Shown one piece after another: positions 18,369 through 27,557 of a stretch of 64,000 nt of DNA. Position numbers and translations under genes: made by a program. Source of the DNA: an uncultured Clostridia bacterium (lineage in GTDB: Bacteria > Bacillota > Clostridia > Oscillospirales > CAG-272); NCBI GenBank assembly GCA_944391815.1, contig CALXUV010000059.1:1-64000 (forward strand). The letters are read 5' to 3'. The notes below the pieces were generated by a model. The model made no database searches. It was not told where the DNA came from and saw nothing but the letters and a program-made list of their open reading frames with translations. The stretch's first letter is position 1. Every line of letters begins with the position of its first letter.

Positions 18369-19753
18369 TCGACAAATGCCCTGAAAGCCTCGTAAGTTGA
18401 GTAAATATCGGCTTTCGAAACCACTTCGTAGGGTGCATGCATTGATATTACCGGTACTCCGAGGTCAACGGTATCGATGTTAAGGTTAGCTATATACATT
18501 GCTACCGTTCCGCCTCCACCGAGGTCGACTCTTCCGAGCTCCGACGTCTGCCATCTTACTCCGCACTTGTCAAAAATTCTGCGCACATATCCGACAAATT
18601 CGGCAGAGGCATCGCTTGTTCCTGATTTTCCTCTTGCGCCGGTGTATTTGGACATGGTAGTTCCGCAGGAGATCATTGCGCTGTTGCGGGCTTCGTAAAC
18701 ATCCTTGAAATTGGGATCGAATGCGGCGTTTACGTCTGCCGAAAGACATTTTGAAGCAGCTCTTACAGCCATAGGAGAATAACCGAGAGACTCAGAGATT
18801 CCATGGATAAGATCAAGAAGGATCATGCTCTGCATTCCGGTATTTCCGAGACTTCCGATTTCCTCTTTGTCAGCAAGGATACCAAGAACGGTGTGAGGAG
18901 TGTCGCTTTCGAAAATTGCTCTCAGCAGAGGATATGCGCAGACTCTGTCATCGTGACCGTATGCGCCGATAAGGGCCCTGTCAAAACCGATATCTCTTGC
19001 GTTGAACGCCGGCACGCAGGTCAATTCAGCGCTTATGAAATCTTCTTCGGTAATTCCGTAGGTGTCGTTCAGTATTTTCAGAACGTTGAGTTTTACCGAT
19101 CCGTCACCCTCGTCCTCTTTGAGCGGCATTCCGCCTATCAGAATATTGAGTGATTCACCGGTTATAGCCGTTCCGAGAGGTTTCTGATACTGTTCCTGAG
19201 AGAGGTGGGGGAGAAGATCGTTTATATAAAAGACCGGATCTCCCTCTTTATCGCCTATTCTTACGGTTACTTCCGTTCCGTCTTTTTTTATAATAACACC
19301 GTGCAATGAAAGCGGTATTGTTGTCCACTGGTATTTTTTTATACCTCCGTAATAGTGGGTTTTGAAGAAAGCCATACCGCTTTCCTCATAGAGCGGAACC
19401 TGTTTGAGATCAAGCCGTGGGGAATCGATATGGGCGGCAAGAATCCTCATTCCGTTTTCGGCAAGATTTTCGCTTCCTACTTTGAAAACGAAAAGACTTT
19501 TTCCGCGGTTATTGTAGTATTTTCTGTCGCCCGGAACCAGTTTTTCTCCGGGAATGTATTCGGTATAACCGTATTCTTTTGCCGCGGAAATAGCGGTAAT
19601 AACGGCGAGTCTTTCGGTTTTCGCTTCGTCAAGGAAGCATTTGTATCCCTCGGCAAAGTCAAATATTTTTCTCTTTTTGTCATCGTCTGATACATCGAAA
19701 ATGTTCTGCTTTTTCATCTGAAGAGTTTCTGACAGTTTCTGTTTGTTTTCCAT
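18362..19753 (-). CDS. M18 family aminopeptidase
   Basis: A 463-residue cytoplasmic zinc metallo-aminopeptidase of the aspartyl-aminopeptidase family, releasing N-terminal residues from peptides. Conserved blocks include AAHIDSPRLDLK (first zinc His/Asp, about 85-95), the HYYGGIKKYQW segment, AYGHDDRVCAYPLL (second His/Asp), DKEEIGSLG (catalytic Glu and zinc Glu) and, near the C-terminus, VISMHAPYEVVSKADIYSTYEAF with the last zinc His. It leads a two-gene unit with the DUF4886 protein. The ATG follows AAAGGATACCC. Confidence 0.94.
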   Translation of the reverse strand: MENKQKLSETLQMKKQNIFDVSDDDKKRKIFDFAEGYKCFLDEAKTERLAVITAISAAKEYGYTEYIPGEKLVPGDRKYYNNRGKSLFVFKVGSENLAENGMRILAAHIDSPRLDLKQVPLYEESGMAFFKTHYYGGIKKYQWTTIPLSLHGVIIKKDGTEVTVRIGDKEGDPVFYINDLLPHLSQEQYQKPLGTAITGESLNILIGGMPLKEDEGDGSVKLNVLKILNDTYGITEEDFISAELTCVPAFNARDIGFDRALIGAYGHDDRVCAYPLLRAIFESDTPHTVLGILADKEEIGSLGNTGMQSMILLDLIHGISESLGYSPMAVRAASKCLSADVNAAFDPNFKDVYEARNSAMISCGTTMSKYTGARGKSGTSDASAEFVGYVRRIFDKCGVRWQTSELGRVDLGGGGTVAMYIANLNIDTVDLGVPVISMHAPYEVVSKADIYSTYEAFRAFVEC

Positions 19754-20074
19754 AATGGGTATCCTTTCTTTCCGTAATCGGTTATATTATTTTCTAAATT
19801 AATGCAGTTGACGTTTATCTGCCGGAAATTAACTGAGCTATTCTGCGGTAGATACTTGGTGATTTTTGTAATATTTTTACATAACGTATCTAAAAGTCGG
19901 GATTTAAAAATCCTCTATACAAGACTTTTTGAAAATTGAGTTGCGGTTATCTGTACTGAAATCTGAGGAGAAAATATCTGCACATGCAGGTACAGGTTGC
20001 AGAATGCTTGTGCGGCAAAGTGTATTTCATTAATTTAATCTTGTTGCCACCGGGACCGCAAAAGTCCGGAATCC
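19754..20074. other. Intergenic stretch without recognised features
   Basis: 321 bases between the M18 gene and the toroid protein. It contains the start region of the M18 gene and a possible -10-like TATAAC on the minus strand without a clear -35. Short repeats such as CAGGTACAGGTTGCAG are present. I see no RNA gene or convincing terminator. Confidence 0.4.
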
Positions 20075-21109
20075 TCAGATAAACGGTCTTCTGTCAAGAA
20101 CAAGGCGGAGCGGCTTTTCGGTTTTTACAATACCCGGAAGCGCCTGCTGCATCTCGGCAAGTGCACATACAGTACCGAAAAGCATATGCAGGTCGTTGGC
20201 TCCGTCGTCGCTTTCAAAGTCGGTGTCCGTAAGAAATCCGGTCATCCTCTGCGCAAAATCGTATATCAAAGCCTTGACTTTTTCATTTTTGTGGGTGGTT
20301 TGCCTTGAAGCGCGGTGAATACAGTACAGCCAATCGATTTCGATAAAGCCGAAACTTTTCAGAAAACTAAGAGGAAGCGCTCCGTCCTCGTACATTTTTA
20401 TGCAGCTGTCTATGACTTTATCAGGGTATACGAGAGGCATCTTTGCATACTCGTGATTGAAAAGATAGTGAAATCCGGCAGCCATATAAGGGTAGACCGA
20501 GGAATGATTTCCCACATTTCGTTTTTCGGAATAAGGGGCTTTATCGGAATATCCCTTTTTCCAGAATCCGGTCACGCTGTCAGCGTTTTCCCTGAACCAG
20601 TCAAAATAGTATTCACAAAATTTCTCGGTTTCTTCCCCTGCGTTAACAAGAGCTGCATAAACTCCTGCTCCCTTATGCGATTCAGGCCACGGATCGCACT
20701 GCCAGTCAAGTCCGTCAAGCAGGGAATAGAGATTTTCTTTTTCAAGGTAGGGATGCAAACTTTTAAGTGGATAAATCGGCTTTTCGTCAAACAGCTGAAG
20801 CGCTGCAACACAGTGTGCCGTGGTGTGAAAAGGATGGTGAGTGGGTTCGGAAAAAAGTCCGGTCTTACTGTCCTGCAAGGATTTCAAACCGTCAATTCTC
20901 GCTTTACGGGTTTCGTCATCGCAGTAAAAATCATTGATCGTATAAAGTATATTGGCAGCGTCTGCGCAACCGTATTCACTTATTCCGAGATTGCGGTCAT
21001 TTTTTTCGTTCTGCCGTATCCATCTTGCGTACTGTCCTTTTTTCAGTTCATGGCTGTCAACGGTTTTTCTTACATCCGCTATAATGCCCCTTATGTCAAG
21101 TGTTTTCAT
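20075..21109 (-). CDS. Uncharacterised alpha/alpha-toroid protein
   Basis: A 344-residue soluble protein without signal peptide. The pattern of repeated helix pairs (LKSLQDSKTGLFSEPTHHPFHTTAHCVAALQLF, then GLDWQCDPWPESHKGAGVYAAL, then NADSVTGFWKKG) resembles the alpha/alpha-barrel of terpenoid cyclases, prenyltransferases and some glycoside-processing enzymes, with aromatic and His-rich turns lining the inside. There is no DCTAE or DXDD motif, so terpene cyclisation is unlikely. It stands alone with its own promoter. Function unknown. Confidence 0.65.
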   Translation of the reverse strand: MKTLDIRGIIADVRKTVDSHELKKGQYARWIRQNEKNDRNLGISEYGCADAANILYTINDFYCDDETRKARIDGLKSLQDSKTGLFSEPTHHPFHTTAHCVAALQLFDEKPIYPLKSLHPYLEKENLYSLLDGLDWQCDPWPESHKGAGVYAALVNAGEETEKFCEYYFDWFRENADSVTGFWKKGYSDKAPYSEKRNVGNHSSVYPYMAAGFHYLFNHEYAKMPLVYPDKVIDSCIKMYEDGALPLSFLKSFGFIEIDWLYCIHRASRQTTHKNEKVKALIYDFAQRMTGFLTDTDFESDDGANDLHMLFGTVCALAEMQQALPGIVKTEKPLRLVLDRRPFI

Positions 21110-21229
21110 ATTCTGCTCCTCATATTAAATCAAAATGGCTGAAATCAACACAACCTTTTGCCGTAATTTTATACTGAATTAAAAATACAGTAAGGATTTC
21201 TTTGAAGCCTTATCCCAACCACAAGCATA

Positions 21230-21258
21230 AGTTTATCATTTTTTTTCGGCTATGTCAA
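21230..21258 (-). promoter_or_regulatory. Promoter of the toroid-protein gene
   Basis: Minus-strand TTGACA (21253-21258) and TAAACT (21230-21235), 17-base spacer. It gives a leader of about 115 nt. Confidence 0.7.
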
Positions 21259-21340
21259 TAAGAAAACGAAATCATATTTTATTTTTAATGCAGATCGTGC
21301 AGAGAAGTAAAAATTTTATTTGCCAGTTTACAATATTGTA

Positions 21341-21369
21341 TTGAAATTTTCGTGAAATATGATTATCAT
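21341..21369 (+). promoter_or_regulatory. Promoter of the LRR membrane protein gene
   Basis: TTGAAA (21341-21346), 17-base spacer, TATCAT (21364-21369). The following leader of about 140 nt holds competing pairings AACCGT/ACGGTT and AAAACCG/CGGTTTT. Confidence 0.6.
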
Positions 21370-21515
21370 AATTATAGAGAAGGTGTGCTTTGTTTACAAA
21401 CCGTAGAAAAAACCGAAACGGTTATGCTATGATAACTTTAAGCGGTTTTGTAACAAAGCCCGTATATTTTTCTGTAAAAAATTCAGTCAGATATTTTTTC
21501 GGAAAGGAGCAATAA

Positions 21516-22538
21516 ATGAAAAAATCAAAAAGCATAGTTTTTCGGATTTTTTCTCTTTTAATTCCGTTTTTGATTTTGTTCAGCGCAGTTTCTGCTTATA
21601 CTGTAAACGAAAACAAATACGTTGACGGTGTAGCATATAAACTGAGTGAAGATGGCAGTTATTACACGGTTGTGGGTTACAGCGATGTGATCCCGAACGT
21701 AGAAATAGCTTCGGAAATAGACGGTATTCCCGTGACGGCGATTGCAGAATCGGCTTTTCAGAACAACGCCGATATAGTGAAAGTCAGCGTGCCGGATTCG
21801 GTGAAAACGATAGGAACGGCTGCGTTCAGAAACTGCGCCAACCTAACATCCGTAACTCTTCCTTCCGGACTTACTGCTTTGCCGGGTGAATGCTTTTATG
21901 ACTGCCGGGTTTTAAAAAGCGTAAATCTTCCTGATTCGCTTCAAAGTATAGGGGATTTCTGTTTTCAGAACTGCACATTGCTCGGAAATGTTACGGTACC
22001 CGCTTCGGTAACCGAGATAGGCTATGACGCTTTCCTCAACTGCGAAAGCATTTTGCTTGACGTTTCAAAAAATCCTTACGCCGCAGATTATGCCGCTCGT
22101 TTCAACATAAATACCTCGTTTGAGGGAACGACCGGATATTTTCTTATGATGATAGGCATCGGCACGGCTGTCGGACTTGTAATAGTAAGCGTACTGATTT
22201 TCGCAGGTAAAAAATATTTTTCGGCACATCCGGATAAGGCGCCGTCGTTCTGGCTGTCAAAACTTTTTGCACCTGTCGGTAAACTTCTTAAATTAATTGT
22301 TTCTTTTATATCAAAAATTATTAACTACTGCATTGATTTTCTGCTTGATATCATCATTTTTTTCAAAAAACGGAAAAAAAGTTCAGAAAGCACGACAAAT
22401 GATACTGAGTTAACCGCAAAAGAAAACGCTGCGGTTGCCGGTAAGTCAGATAACACCGTTGATACCGTAAATACTGAAAAAGATTCTGAGCAGCCGAAAA
22501 CATCGGAATATACTGAAAAAGATGAGGCTGAAAAGTAA
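21516..22538 (+). CDS. BspA-type leucine-rich-repeat protein with membrane anchor
   Basis: A 340-residue exported protein. Residues 1-28 are a signal peptide or N-terminal membrane segment. Residues about 60-190 hold four to five BspA/LRR_5 repeats of 22-23 residues with the pattern L-x-S-V-x-L-P-D-S-L-x-x-I-G-x-x-A-F (for example VTLPSGLTALPGECFYDC and VNLPDSLQSIGDFCFQNC). Then follow a transmembrane helix (about 207-230), a second amphipathic/hydrophobic stretch (about 255-285), and a charged low-complexity cytoplasmic tail rich in Thr, Glu and Lys. Such proteins are usually surface recognition or adhesion proteins; here the ligand is unknown. The ATG follows AAAGGAGCAATAA. Confidence 0.88.
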   Translation: MKKSKSIVFRIFSLLIPFLILFSAVSAYTVNENKYVDGVAYKLSEDGSYYTVVGYSDVIPNVEIASEIDGIPVTAIAESAFQNNADIVKVSVPDSVKTIGTAAFRNCANLTSVTLPSGLTALPGECFYDCRVLKSVNLPDSLQSIGDFCFQNCTLLGNVTVPASVTEIGYDAFLNCESILLDVSKNPYAADYAARFNINTSFEGTTGYFLMMIGIGTAVGLVIVSVLIFAGKKYFSAHPDKAPSFWLSKLFAPVGKLLKLIVSFISKIINYCIDFLLDIIIFFKKRKKSSESTTNDTELTAKENAAVAGKSDNTVDTVNTEKDSEQPKTSEYTEKDEAEK

Positions 22539-22769
22539 TCGATAATGTGCCGGTTTTATAACTGAAATTTTATGGGCGTATTCCGGAATTGGATTTTATA
22601 TTTTGATTTGAAAGTTTTACTAAGTGAATATAAGTTTTGAGTCGAGACAAAAGAGAATGACAGTGGCGGTTTATGCGACCTGAAGCAGTATGGGTTTTAC
22701 AGATTCAGATTATCTTGTATCTGGATAAAATAATATAGATTATTACGAGAAATCAGGCAGGGAAGAGGT

Positions 22770-23549
22770 ATGACCGAAATAATAGCAAGGCGGGAGTTTT
22801 CTCCGCTGTACATCTGGATAGACATAGTTTTTCTTGTTTTTCTGCTAACACTTCTGATTTTGAAGAAAAGATATATGACGGTTGTCGTCGGAGCTTTTTT
22901 CGGGCTTATGTACATGGCGGTGGATTACGGAATTTTTCACCTTGTCTGCGGTTCAAGGACTATAAGCGAAGGTCACAGCCTTTTCTTAGTGCTGCTGTGG
23001 ATGTCAATCAGCTACGGATTTACCAATTTTGCATGGATCTGGCTTTGGATATCAAAAGACAAACACCTGTTTGAATGGTCGCTTCTGATCATATCGTGGT
23101 GGTTTTGTGCCCCGCTTATTGCTAACACCTTTTCATCCGGAGAAGACAAAATTGTTATACAGAGGACGACAGGCGCATATCACGGTTATATGGCTTTAAT
23201 TCTGATTACAGGCTACGCTGTGATTATCATTTATAACCTTTTTCAGAAAGAAAGAACAAAAAGAATAAATATACCATGGCTTCTTGCAATAGGAATACTT
23301 GTTCAGTTCGGCTGGGAAGCCTGCCTGCTGATCGGCGGAATACGCAGCGCCGGCTTTGAAAATTTCTCCGACAAAATTTCAACTTTGGTTGTAAATTCGC
23401 TTCTTGAAACCAATCTCGGAATGCCGTATATCTACCTTATTTTCATTGAATATTCAAGGCGATTTACCGAAAGGTTGAAAAAGAGAGATAAGACCTTATC
23501 TTTTACGGAATGCATAGCGGAAAACAATTCCCTTAAAGTTAAAACCTGA
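22770..23549 (+). CDS. Polytopic membrane protein, unknown function
   Basis: A 259-residue integral membrane protein with about seven hydrophobic helices (first WIDIVFLVFLLTLLIL, last PYIYLIFIEY) separated by short loops, a charged central loop and a basic C-terminus. Aromatic residues are abundant (WIWLWIS, WSLLIISWWFCAP). I do not recognise a characterised family. The ATG follows AAGAGGT. It stands between the LRR protein and the DUF2284 protein on the same strand with gaps over 100 bases, so co-transcription is uncertain. Confidence 0.75.
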   Translation: MTEIIARREFSPLYIWIDIVFLVFLLTLLILKKRYMTVVVGAFFGLMYMAVDYGIFHLVCGSRTISEGHSLFLVLLWMSISYGFTNFAWIWLWISKDKHLFEWSLLIISWWFCAPLIANTFSSGEDKIVIQRTTGAYHGYMALILITGYAVIIIYNLFQKERTKRINIPWLLAIGILVQFGWEACLLIGGIRSAGFENFSDKISTLVVNSLLETNLGMPYIYLIFIEYSRRFTERLKKRDKTLSFTECIAENNSLKVKT

Positions 23550-23657
23550 ATTTTTCAGACTGAGGGCATCATAAAATCCTGAAAAAGTTCAAAATATTTT
23601 CTGATGGAAGGGTGAACAGAGATTAACAGTTGCGGACAATTTATTTCTGAAAACGAT

Positions 23658-24164
23658 ATGAAAAAAGCAGGAATTTCTGCTTATAAAATATTTCCTGCAA
23701 GTGAAATTGTTTTTGATAGCGAAGTGCGTAAAATCTGTGAGAAAAATACCTGCCGGCTCTACGGGAAAAGCTGGGCGTGTCCTCCGGCAGTGGGTTCTGT
23801 TGATGACTGCCGTGAACTTTGCAGCCGTTATGAAAACGCCGCGCTGTTCAGTTCGGTATACAACCTTACCGATCCTTTTGACTACGAGGGAATGGTCAAC
23901 GGGCACAGACAGTTCAAAAAGAACTGCGATTCCCTTTTTGAAATGTTAGTAGGAAAATCAAGGAATTTTTTTCTTCTTTCAAACGAAGGTTGTAACAGGT
24001 GTGAAAGCTGTACTTACCCGGAAAATAAATGCAGAATGCCCGAGAAACTTTTTCCGTCCGTCGAAGGGTTCGGGATAAATGTAGTTGCCCTTGCATCAAA
24101 AGTAGGATTGAAGTATAATAACGGTGAAAATGCCGTTACATATTTCGGAATGCTTATGTTTTAG
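23658..24164 (+). CDS. DUF2284 family metal-binding protein
   Basis: A 168-residue cysteine-rich protein of the DUF2284 family (predicted metal-binding). The conserved CRLYGKSWACPP near the N-terminus and the later NEGCNRCESCTYPENKCRMPEKLFPS block supply at least six Cys likely to bind a metal or Fe-S cluster. The start is unclear: ATG 23658 has no good ribosome binding site, while the open frame reaches back to an ATT at 23622 preceded by GGAAGGG, adding 12 residues that look like part of the family's first helix. Function not established. Confidence 0.82.
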   Translation: MKKAGISAYKIFPASEIVFDSEVRKICEKNTCRLYGKSWACPPAVGSVDDCRELCSRYENAALFSSVYNLTDPFDYEGMVNGHRQFKKNCDSLFEMLVGKSRNFFLLSNEGCNRCESCTYPENKCRMPEKLFPSVEGFGINVVALASKVGLKYNNGENAVTYFGMLMF

Positions 24165-24263
24165 CGGGAATATTTATAACATAATCCCCATAAAAGAGCT
24201 TCCGACAAACGTGTGTGCTTAGTTCAGATTCAGCTTTCTGAATTTAACAGCTATAATTAAAAA

Positions 24264-24315
24264 TTCGGTAGTTTTCCCCGCAAAGTCAACCTTCACGGGG
24301 AGTGAAAATACCGGA
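24264..24315. terminator. Bidirectional terminator between convergent genes
   Basis: TCGGTAGTTTTCCCCG and CGGGGAGTGAAAATACCGG pair with small mismatches around an AAAGTCAACCTT loop. It lies between the convergent DUF2284 and enoate-reductase genes and can serve both. Confidence 0.75.
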
Positions 24316-24336
24316 TTTATTATTTTAGTATTATGA

Positions 24337-26391
24337 TTATTTTGACATTGCGATATCCCACGCACGCTGAATAGCAGTCATAACGTTTCCGACTTTATAA
24401 CAGTCACCTACCGAATTTTTGGGTTTATCTCCGAGCGGATCCGGAATGTAACCTACACAAAGTATCGCGCTGTCGCCTTCTATCAGCACTTCCTTTCCGT
24501 CTTTATCCGTTGCGACTACTCCGCTGTCGGTTATTTCTTTTACAGTGGAATTCAGATAAACAGGAACTTTTTTCAGTTTGAAGAAATCCCTGAGGTATGA
24601 GGTGTTTGCAAGACAAATACCGCCAACTGCCATCAGGTCGTTTTTCATTTCCACAATTACCGGATGTTTTCCCTGATTATAGAGTTCATACGCTATTTCG
24701 CATCCGGTCAGGCTTCCGCCGATTATTATTACCTTATCTCCGACTTTGCTTCTGTCGTTAAGATATGCTACCGCTTCAACGGCTTTCTCAGCACCCGGAA
24801 CACGGAGTTTTCTTGCTTTGGCACCGGTTGCGGTAATTATCTCGTCGGCTTTTATCGTCGACAAATCTTTTACTTCGGTGTTGAATTTTATTTCAACTCC
24901 GAGATCGTGAAGCTGTTTTTCGTACCAGGCGAGGAGCTGCCTGTCTTTCTCCTTGAACTCAAAAGACGATGCCGGCACAAATACTCCTCCGAGCTTGTCT
25001 GTCTTTTCATAAATTGTGACTTTGTGTCCGCGCAAAGCTAAAACTCTTGCGGTTTCCATTCCGCCGATACCTGCGCCTATTACGGCAAAATGTTTCGGCA
25101 ATGACGTTTTCTCGATCTTATATTTGCCTGAATTCATCGATACCGGGTTAACCGCACATCTGCACATGGCTTTTGTTTCGGCAAGTGACTGAAGATTGGG
25201 AGTGCCCTCGTATTTTGAAAGGCTGAAGCAACCGTTATGACAGCAGATACAAGGTCTTATGTCGTCAATGCGGTCACCCATAAGCTTTGTTATCCATTCC
25301 GGATCCGCCAAAAACTGTCTTGCAACGCCCATAGCGTCGATTTTTCCGGCGGCTATTTTTTCTGCCGCATAGTCCGGCTCATTTCTTCCTGCTACAACTA
25401 CCGGAATGTCAACCGCTTCTTTTACGGCTTCTGCCTCACGGTAATTGCAGTTCTGCGGCATGTACATCGGCGGATGCGACCAGTACCACGCATCGTATGT
25501 ACCGTTATCGCAGTTAAGCATGTCATATCCTGCATCCTGCAGATATTTTGCGGCTTTGATACCTTCTTCAAGGTCACGTCCGACTTCGTTGTAATCATCC
25601 TCTTCACAGGGGAGCGCTCCAAGCCGGAAATCCTTCGTTTTGGAAACGACAGAGTAACGGAGTGAAACGGGATAATCTTTTCCGCAGGAATTTTTTATAG
25701 CTTTAACTATTTCTGCTGCAAAACGGTAGCGGTTTTCAAAGCTTCCGCCGTATTCGTCGGTACGCTTGTTTACATACTGAAGTGTAAACTGATCGAGCAG
25801 ATAGCCTTCGTGAACGGCATGTACTTCAACGCCGTCAACTCCCGCCTCTTTGCACTTTAAGGCAACGCGGGCAAAAGCGTCTATAATATCCTGAATTTCT
25901 TTTTTCGTCATTGCTCTGCTGGGAACCTTGTCTGACCAGCGGTTAGGAGCCGGTGACGGGGCCATGGTAAGCCTGTCAACATCGATAATGGGTTTAGTCA
26001 CAGTTCTCAGAACTTTATTTGTGTAAATCATTTCAGTCAGGTTACTGACAGCAAACGAACGGCCGAATCCGGCGGTAATCTGAACGAAAAGCTTTGCACC
26101 GGTTTTGTGGAGCTCGTCCATAAATTCCTTAAGTTTTCTGAATTTGGCCTCTCCCTGATAAAGCCATTTGTTTCCTACAAGATCTCTTATTACCGCAATT
26201 CCCGGTAAAATAAGTCCGCAGTTATTACGTGCAACGTTCATTAAAAGCTTAGCCGCTTCTTTGTCCCAGTGATTGGGCTCTGCAAAACCGAAAAGACAAG
26301 TTCCGCCCATCGAGCACATTACTATTCTGTTTTTGATCTCAACATTTCCGATCTTCCAAGGTGTAAAAAGCGCTTCGTATTTTTTATCCAA
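24337..26391 (-). CDS. NADH:flavin oxidoreductase / enoate-reductase-like Fe-S flavoenzyme
   Basis: A 684-residue enzyme of the 2,4-dienoyl-CoA reductase / 2-enoate reductase / BaiCD type, which reduces activated C=C bonds. The N-terminal half is an old-yellow-enzyme FMN barrel (about 5-370; GVDGVEVHAVHEGYLLDQF and NKRTDEYGGSFENRYRF are diagnostic). A Cys cluster CICCHNGC...CRC near 375-410 fits the family's 4Fe-4S site. The C-terminal half has FAD- and NAD-binding GxGxxG motifs (VIGAGIGGMETA and IIIGGSLTGCE). The substrate cannot be deduced; bile-acid, enoate and flavonoid substrates are known in relatives. It has its own consensus promoter and AAAGGAGGCAG ribosome binding site. Confidence 0.9.
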   Translation of the reverse strand: MDKKYEALFTPWKIGNVEIKNRIVMCSMGGTCLFGFAEPNHWDKEAAKLLMNVARNNCGLILPGIAVIRDLVGNKWLYQGEAKFRKLKEFMDELHKTGAKLFVQITAGFGRSFAVSNLTEMIYTNKVLRTVTKPIIDVDRLTMAPSPAPNRWSDKVPSRAMTKKEIQDIIDAFARVALKCKEAGVDGVEVHAVHEGYLLDQFTLQYVNKRTDEYGGSFENRYRFAAEIVKAIKNSCGKDYPVSLRYSVVSKTKDFRLGALPCEEDDYNEVGRDLEEGIKAAKYLQDAGYDMLNCDNGTYDAWYWSHPPMYMPQNCNYREAEAVKEAVDIPVVVAGRNEPDYAAEKIAAGKIDAMGVARQFLADPEWITKLMGDRIDDIRPCICCHNGCFSLSKYEGTPNLQSLAETKAMCRCAVNPVSMNSGKYKIEKTSLPKHFAVIGAGIGGMETARVLALRGHKVTIYEKTDKLGGVFVPASSFEFKEKDRQLLAWYEKQLHDLGVEIKFNTEVKDLSTIKADEIITATGAKARKLRVPGAEKAVEAVAYLNDRSKVGDKVIIIGGSLTGCEIAYELYNQGKHPVIVEMKNDLMAVGGICLANTSYLRDFFKLKKVPVYLNSTVKEITDSGVVATDKDGKEVLIEGDSAILCVGYIPDPLGDKPKNSVGDCYKVGNVMTAIQRAWDIAMSK

Positions 26392-26425
26392 AGCAAACTG
26401 CCTCCTTTATTTTATTTCCCTTTTC

Positions 26426-26454
26426 ATTATAACAGTTAATAATGTTTTTGTCAA
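26426..26454 (-). promoter_or_regulatory. Promoter of the enoate-reductase-like gene
   Basis: Minus-strand TTGACA (26449-26454) and TATAAT (26426-26431) with a 17-base spacer, both perfect. The flanking TTGTCAATTGACA is an inverted repeat overlapping the -35 box and might bind a regulator. Confidence 0.88.
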
Positions 26455-26641
26455 TTGACAGCAAAATTATTTAACAATTGTGCCAAATGTATACTGTTTG
26501 TTTTATCGAAGTAATCACCAAGGCCAGCATTTCAGCATATCCGCCATGTTTAATTTATGAATAAACGTGATACAGTCGGGCTTCCGGAATATTTAAATCT
26601 TAAAAACTACATATTTAAATCTTAAAAAATCAATTACGGGA

Positions 26642-26670
26642 TTGACAGTAAAGTCAGAATAATGTATAAT
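26642..26670 (+). promoter_or_regulatory. Promoter of the Wzz-like gene
   Basis: TTGACA (26642-26647), 17-base spacer, TATAAT (26665-26670), both perfect. It places the transcription start near 26677 and so excludes the ATG at 26670 as translation start. Confidence 0.88.
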
Positions 26671-26702
26671 TGTGTCAAAGTATGTCAGAAAGGTGCAAAA
26701 TT

Positions 26703-27341
26703 ATGGATGATAAAAACGCAGAAAACGAAATAGATCTGAAGAAAATTTTTTCGTCTTTTCGCAGAAAATGGCTTATTATTCTGGCTTTTACTTTAATATT
26801 TGCATTGCTCGGACTTTGTGCGTCGTTTTTTATTTTCAAACCGCAGTACACAGTCAGAGCTGAAGCGGTGGTCAGTATTTCCGGAAATTCCGGAGAAACG
26901 CTTGTAAATGCTGACACTTTTGAAAAATCAAAGGAGTTTGCAAGTCTTTTGGCGGTGCTGGCGCTGTCTTCAGAAAATATTCAGCCGGTAATCGATGATG
27001 CAAAAGCCGGTGGTGTGTCAGTAGGTTACGAACAGATATGCGAAATTACCAAGATAACGGTTATAGCGGAAACTCAGGTGATGGAAATTTCGGTGACATC
27101 CACGGATAAAAATTTAGCCGAAACGGTTATGAACGGCATAGTTTCTTCGCTTCCGGATGTTGCCTCTGAGGCCGTTTCCGGAGGTCGGTGCGAAACTGTC
27201 ACATCTCCATATTTTCTGAATTCCGGAAAGCCGGTAAGCAGAACGCTCCCGGTAGTTACAGTTGTTTCTGCTTTGATCGGTTTTGCGTCAGCGTGCGGAG
27301 TGATATGTTTCCGCGAAGTCTTTTTTCCTGAAGAAAACTGA
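26703..27341 (+). CDS. Wzz/chain-length-determinant-like membrane protein
   Basis: A 212-residue protein with the layout of polysaccharide co-polymerases of the Wzz/CapA type: a cytoplasmic N-terminus with acidic EIDLKKIFSSFRRKW, a first transmembrane helix (about 24-48), an extracellular region of about 120 residues, and a second helix near 180-202. The Pro-rich motif before TM2 (NSGKPVSRTLPVVTVV) fits the family. Such proteins set chain length in surface polysaccharide export, but here no polysaccharide genes are adjacent; the glycosyltransferases lie 9 kb away. Start chosen at 26703, after the promoter and AGAAAGG. Confidence 0.8.
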   Translation: MDDKNAENEIDLKKIFSSFRRKWLIILAFTLIFALLGLCASFFIFKPQYTVRAEAVVSISGNSGETLVNADTFEKSKEFASLLAVLALSSENIQPVIDDAKAGGVSVGYEQICEITKITVIAETQVMEISVTSTDKNLAETVMNGIVSSLPDVASEAVSGGRCETVTSPYFLNSGKPVSRTLPVVTVVSALIGFASACGVICFREVFFPEEN

Positions 27342-27557
27342 ACCGGAAAAAAGTATGATGAGTAAAATATCATTTACGGTGAAATAATGCATTGTAATTA
27401 TCGTAAAAATTATACGGAAAATAATCGGTTTCCGGGTAATACGTGAAATATCAGGCAGATATAGCTTGACTGTTGTAAGCAGTGAAATCGGCTGAGATAT
27501 CTCCATTTTGCAAAACACCGGAATTTTCAGCGACAAAATATACGGAAGGAAACAGGT

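Noticed and set aside
26670..26702. Earlier ATG start for the Wzz-like gene
   Set aside because: This ATG begins at the last base of the -10 box of a perfect promoter, so it cannot be in the transcript from it.
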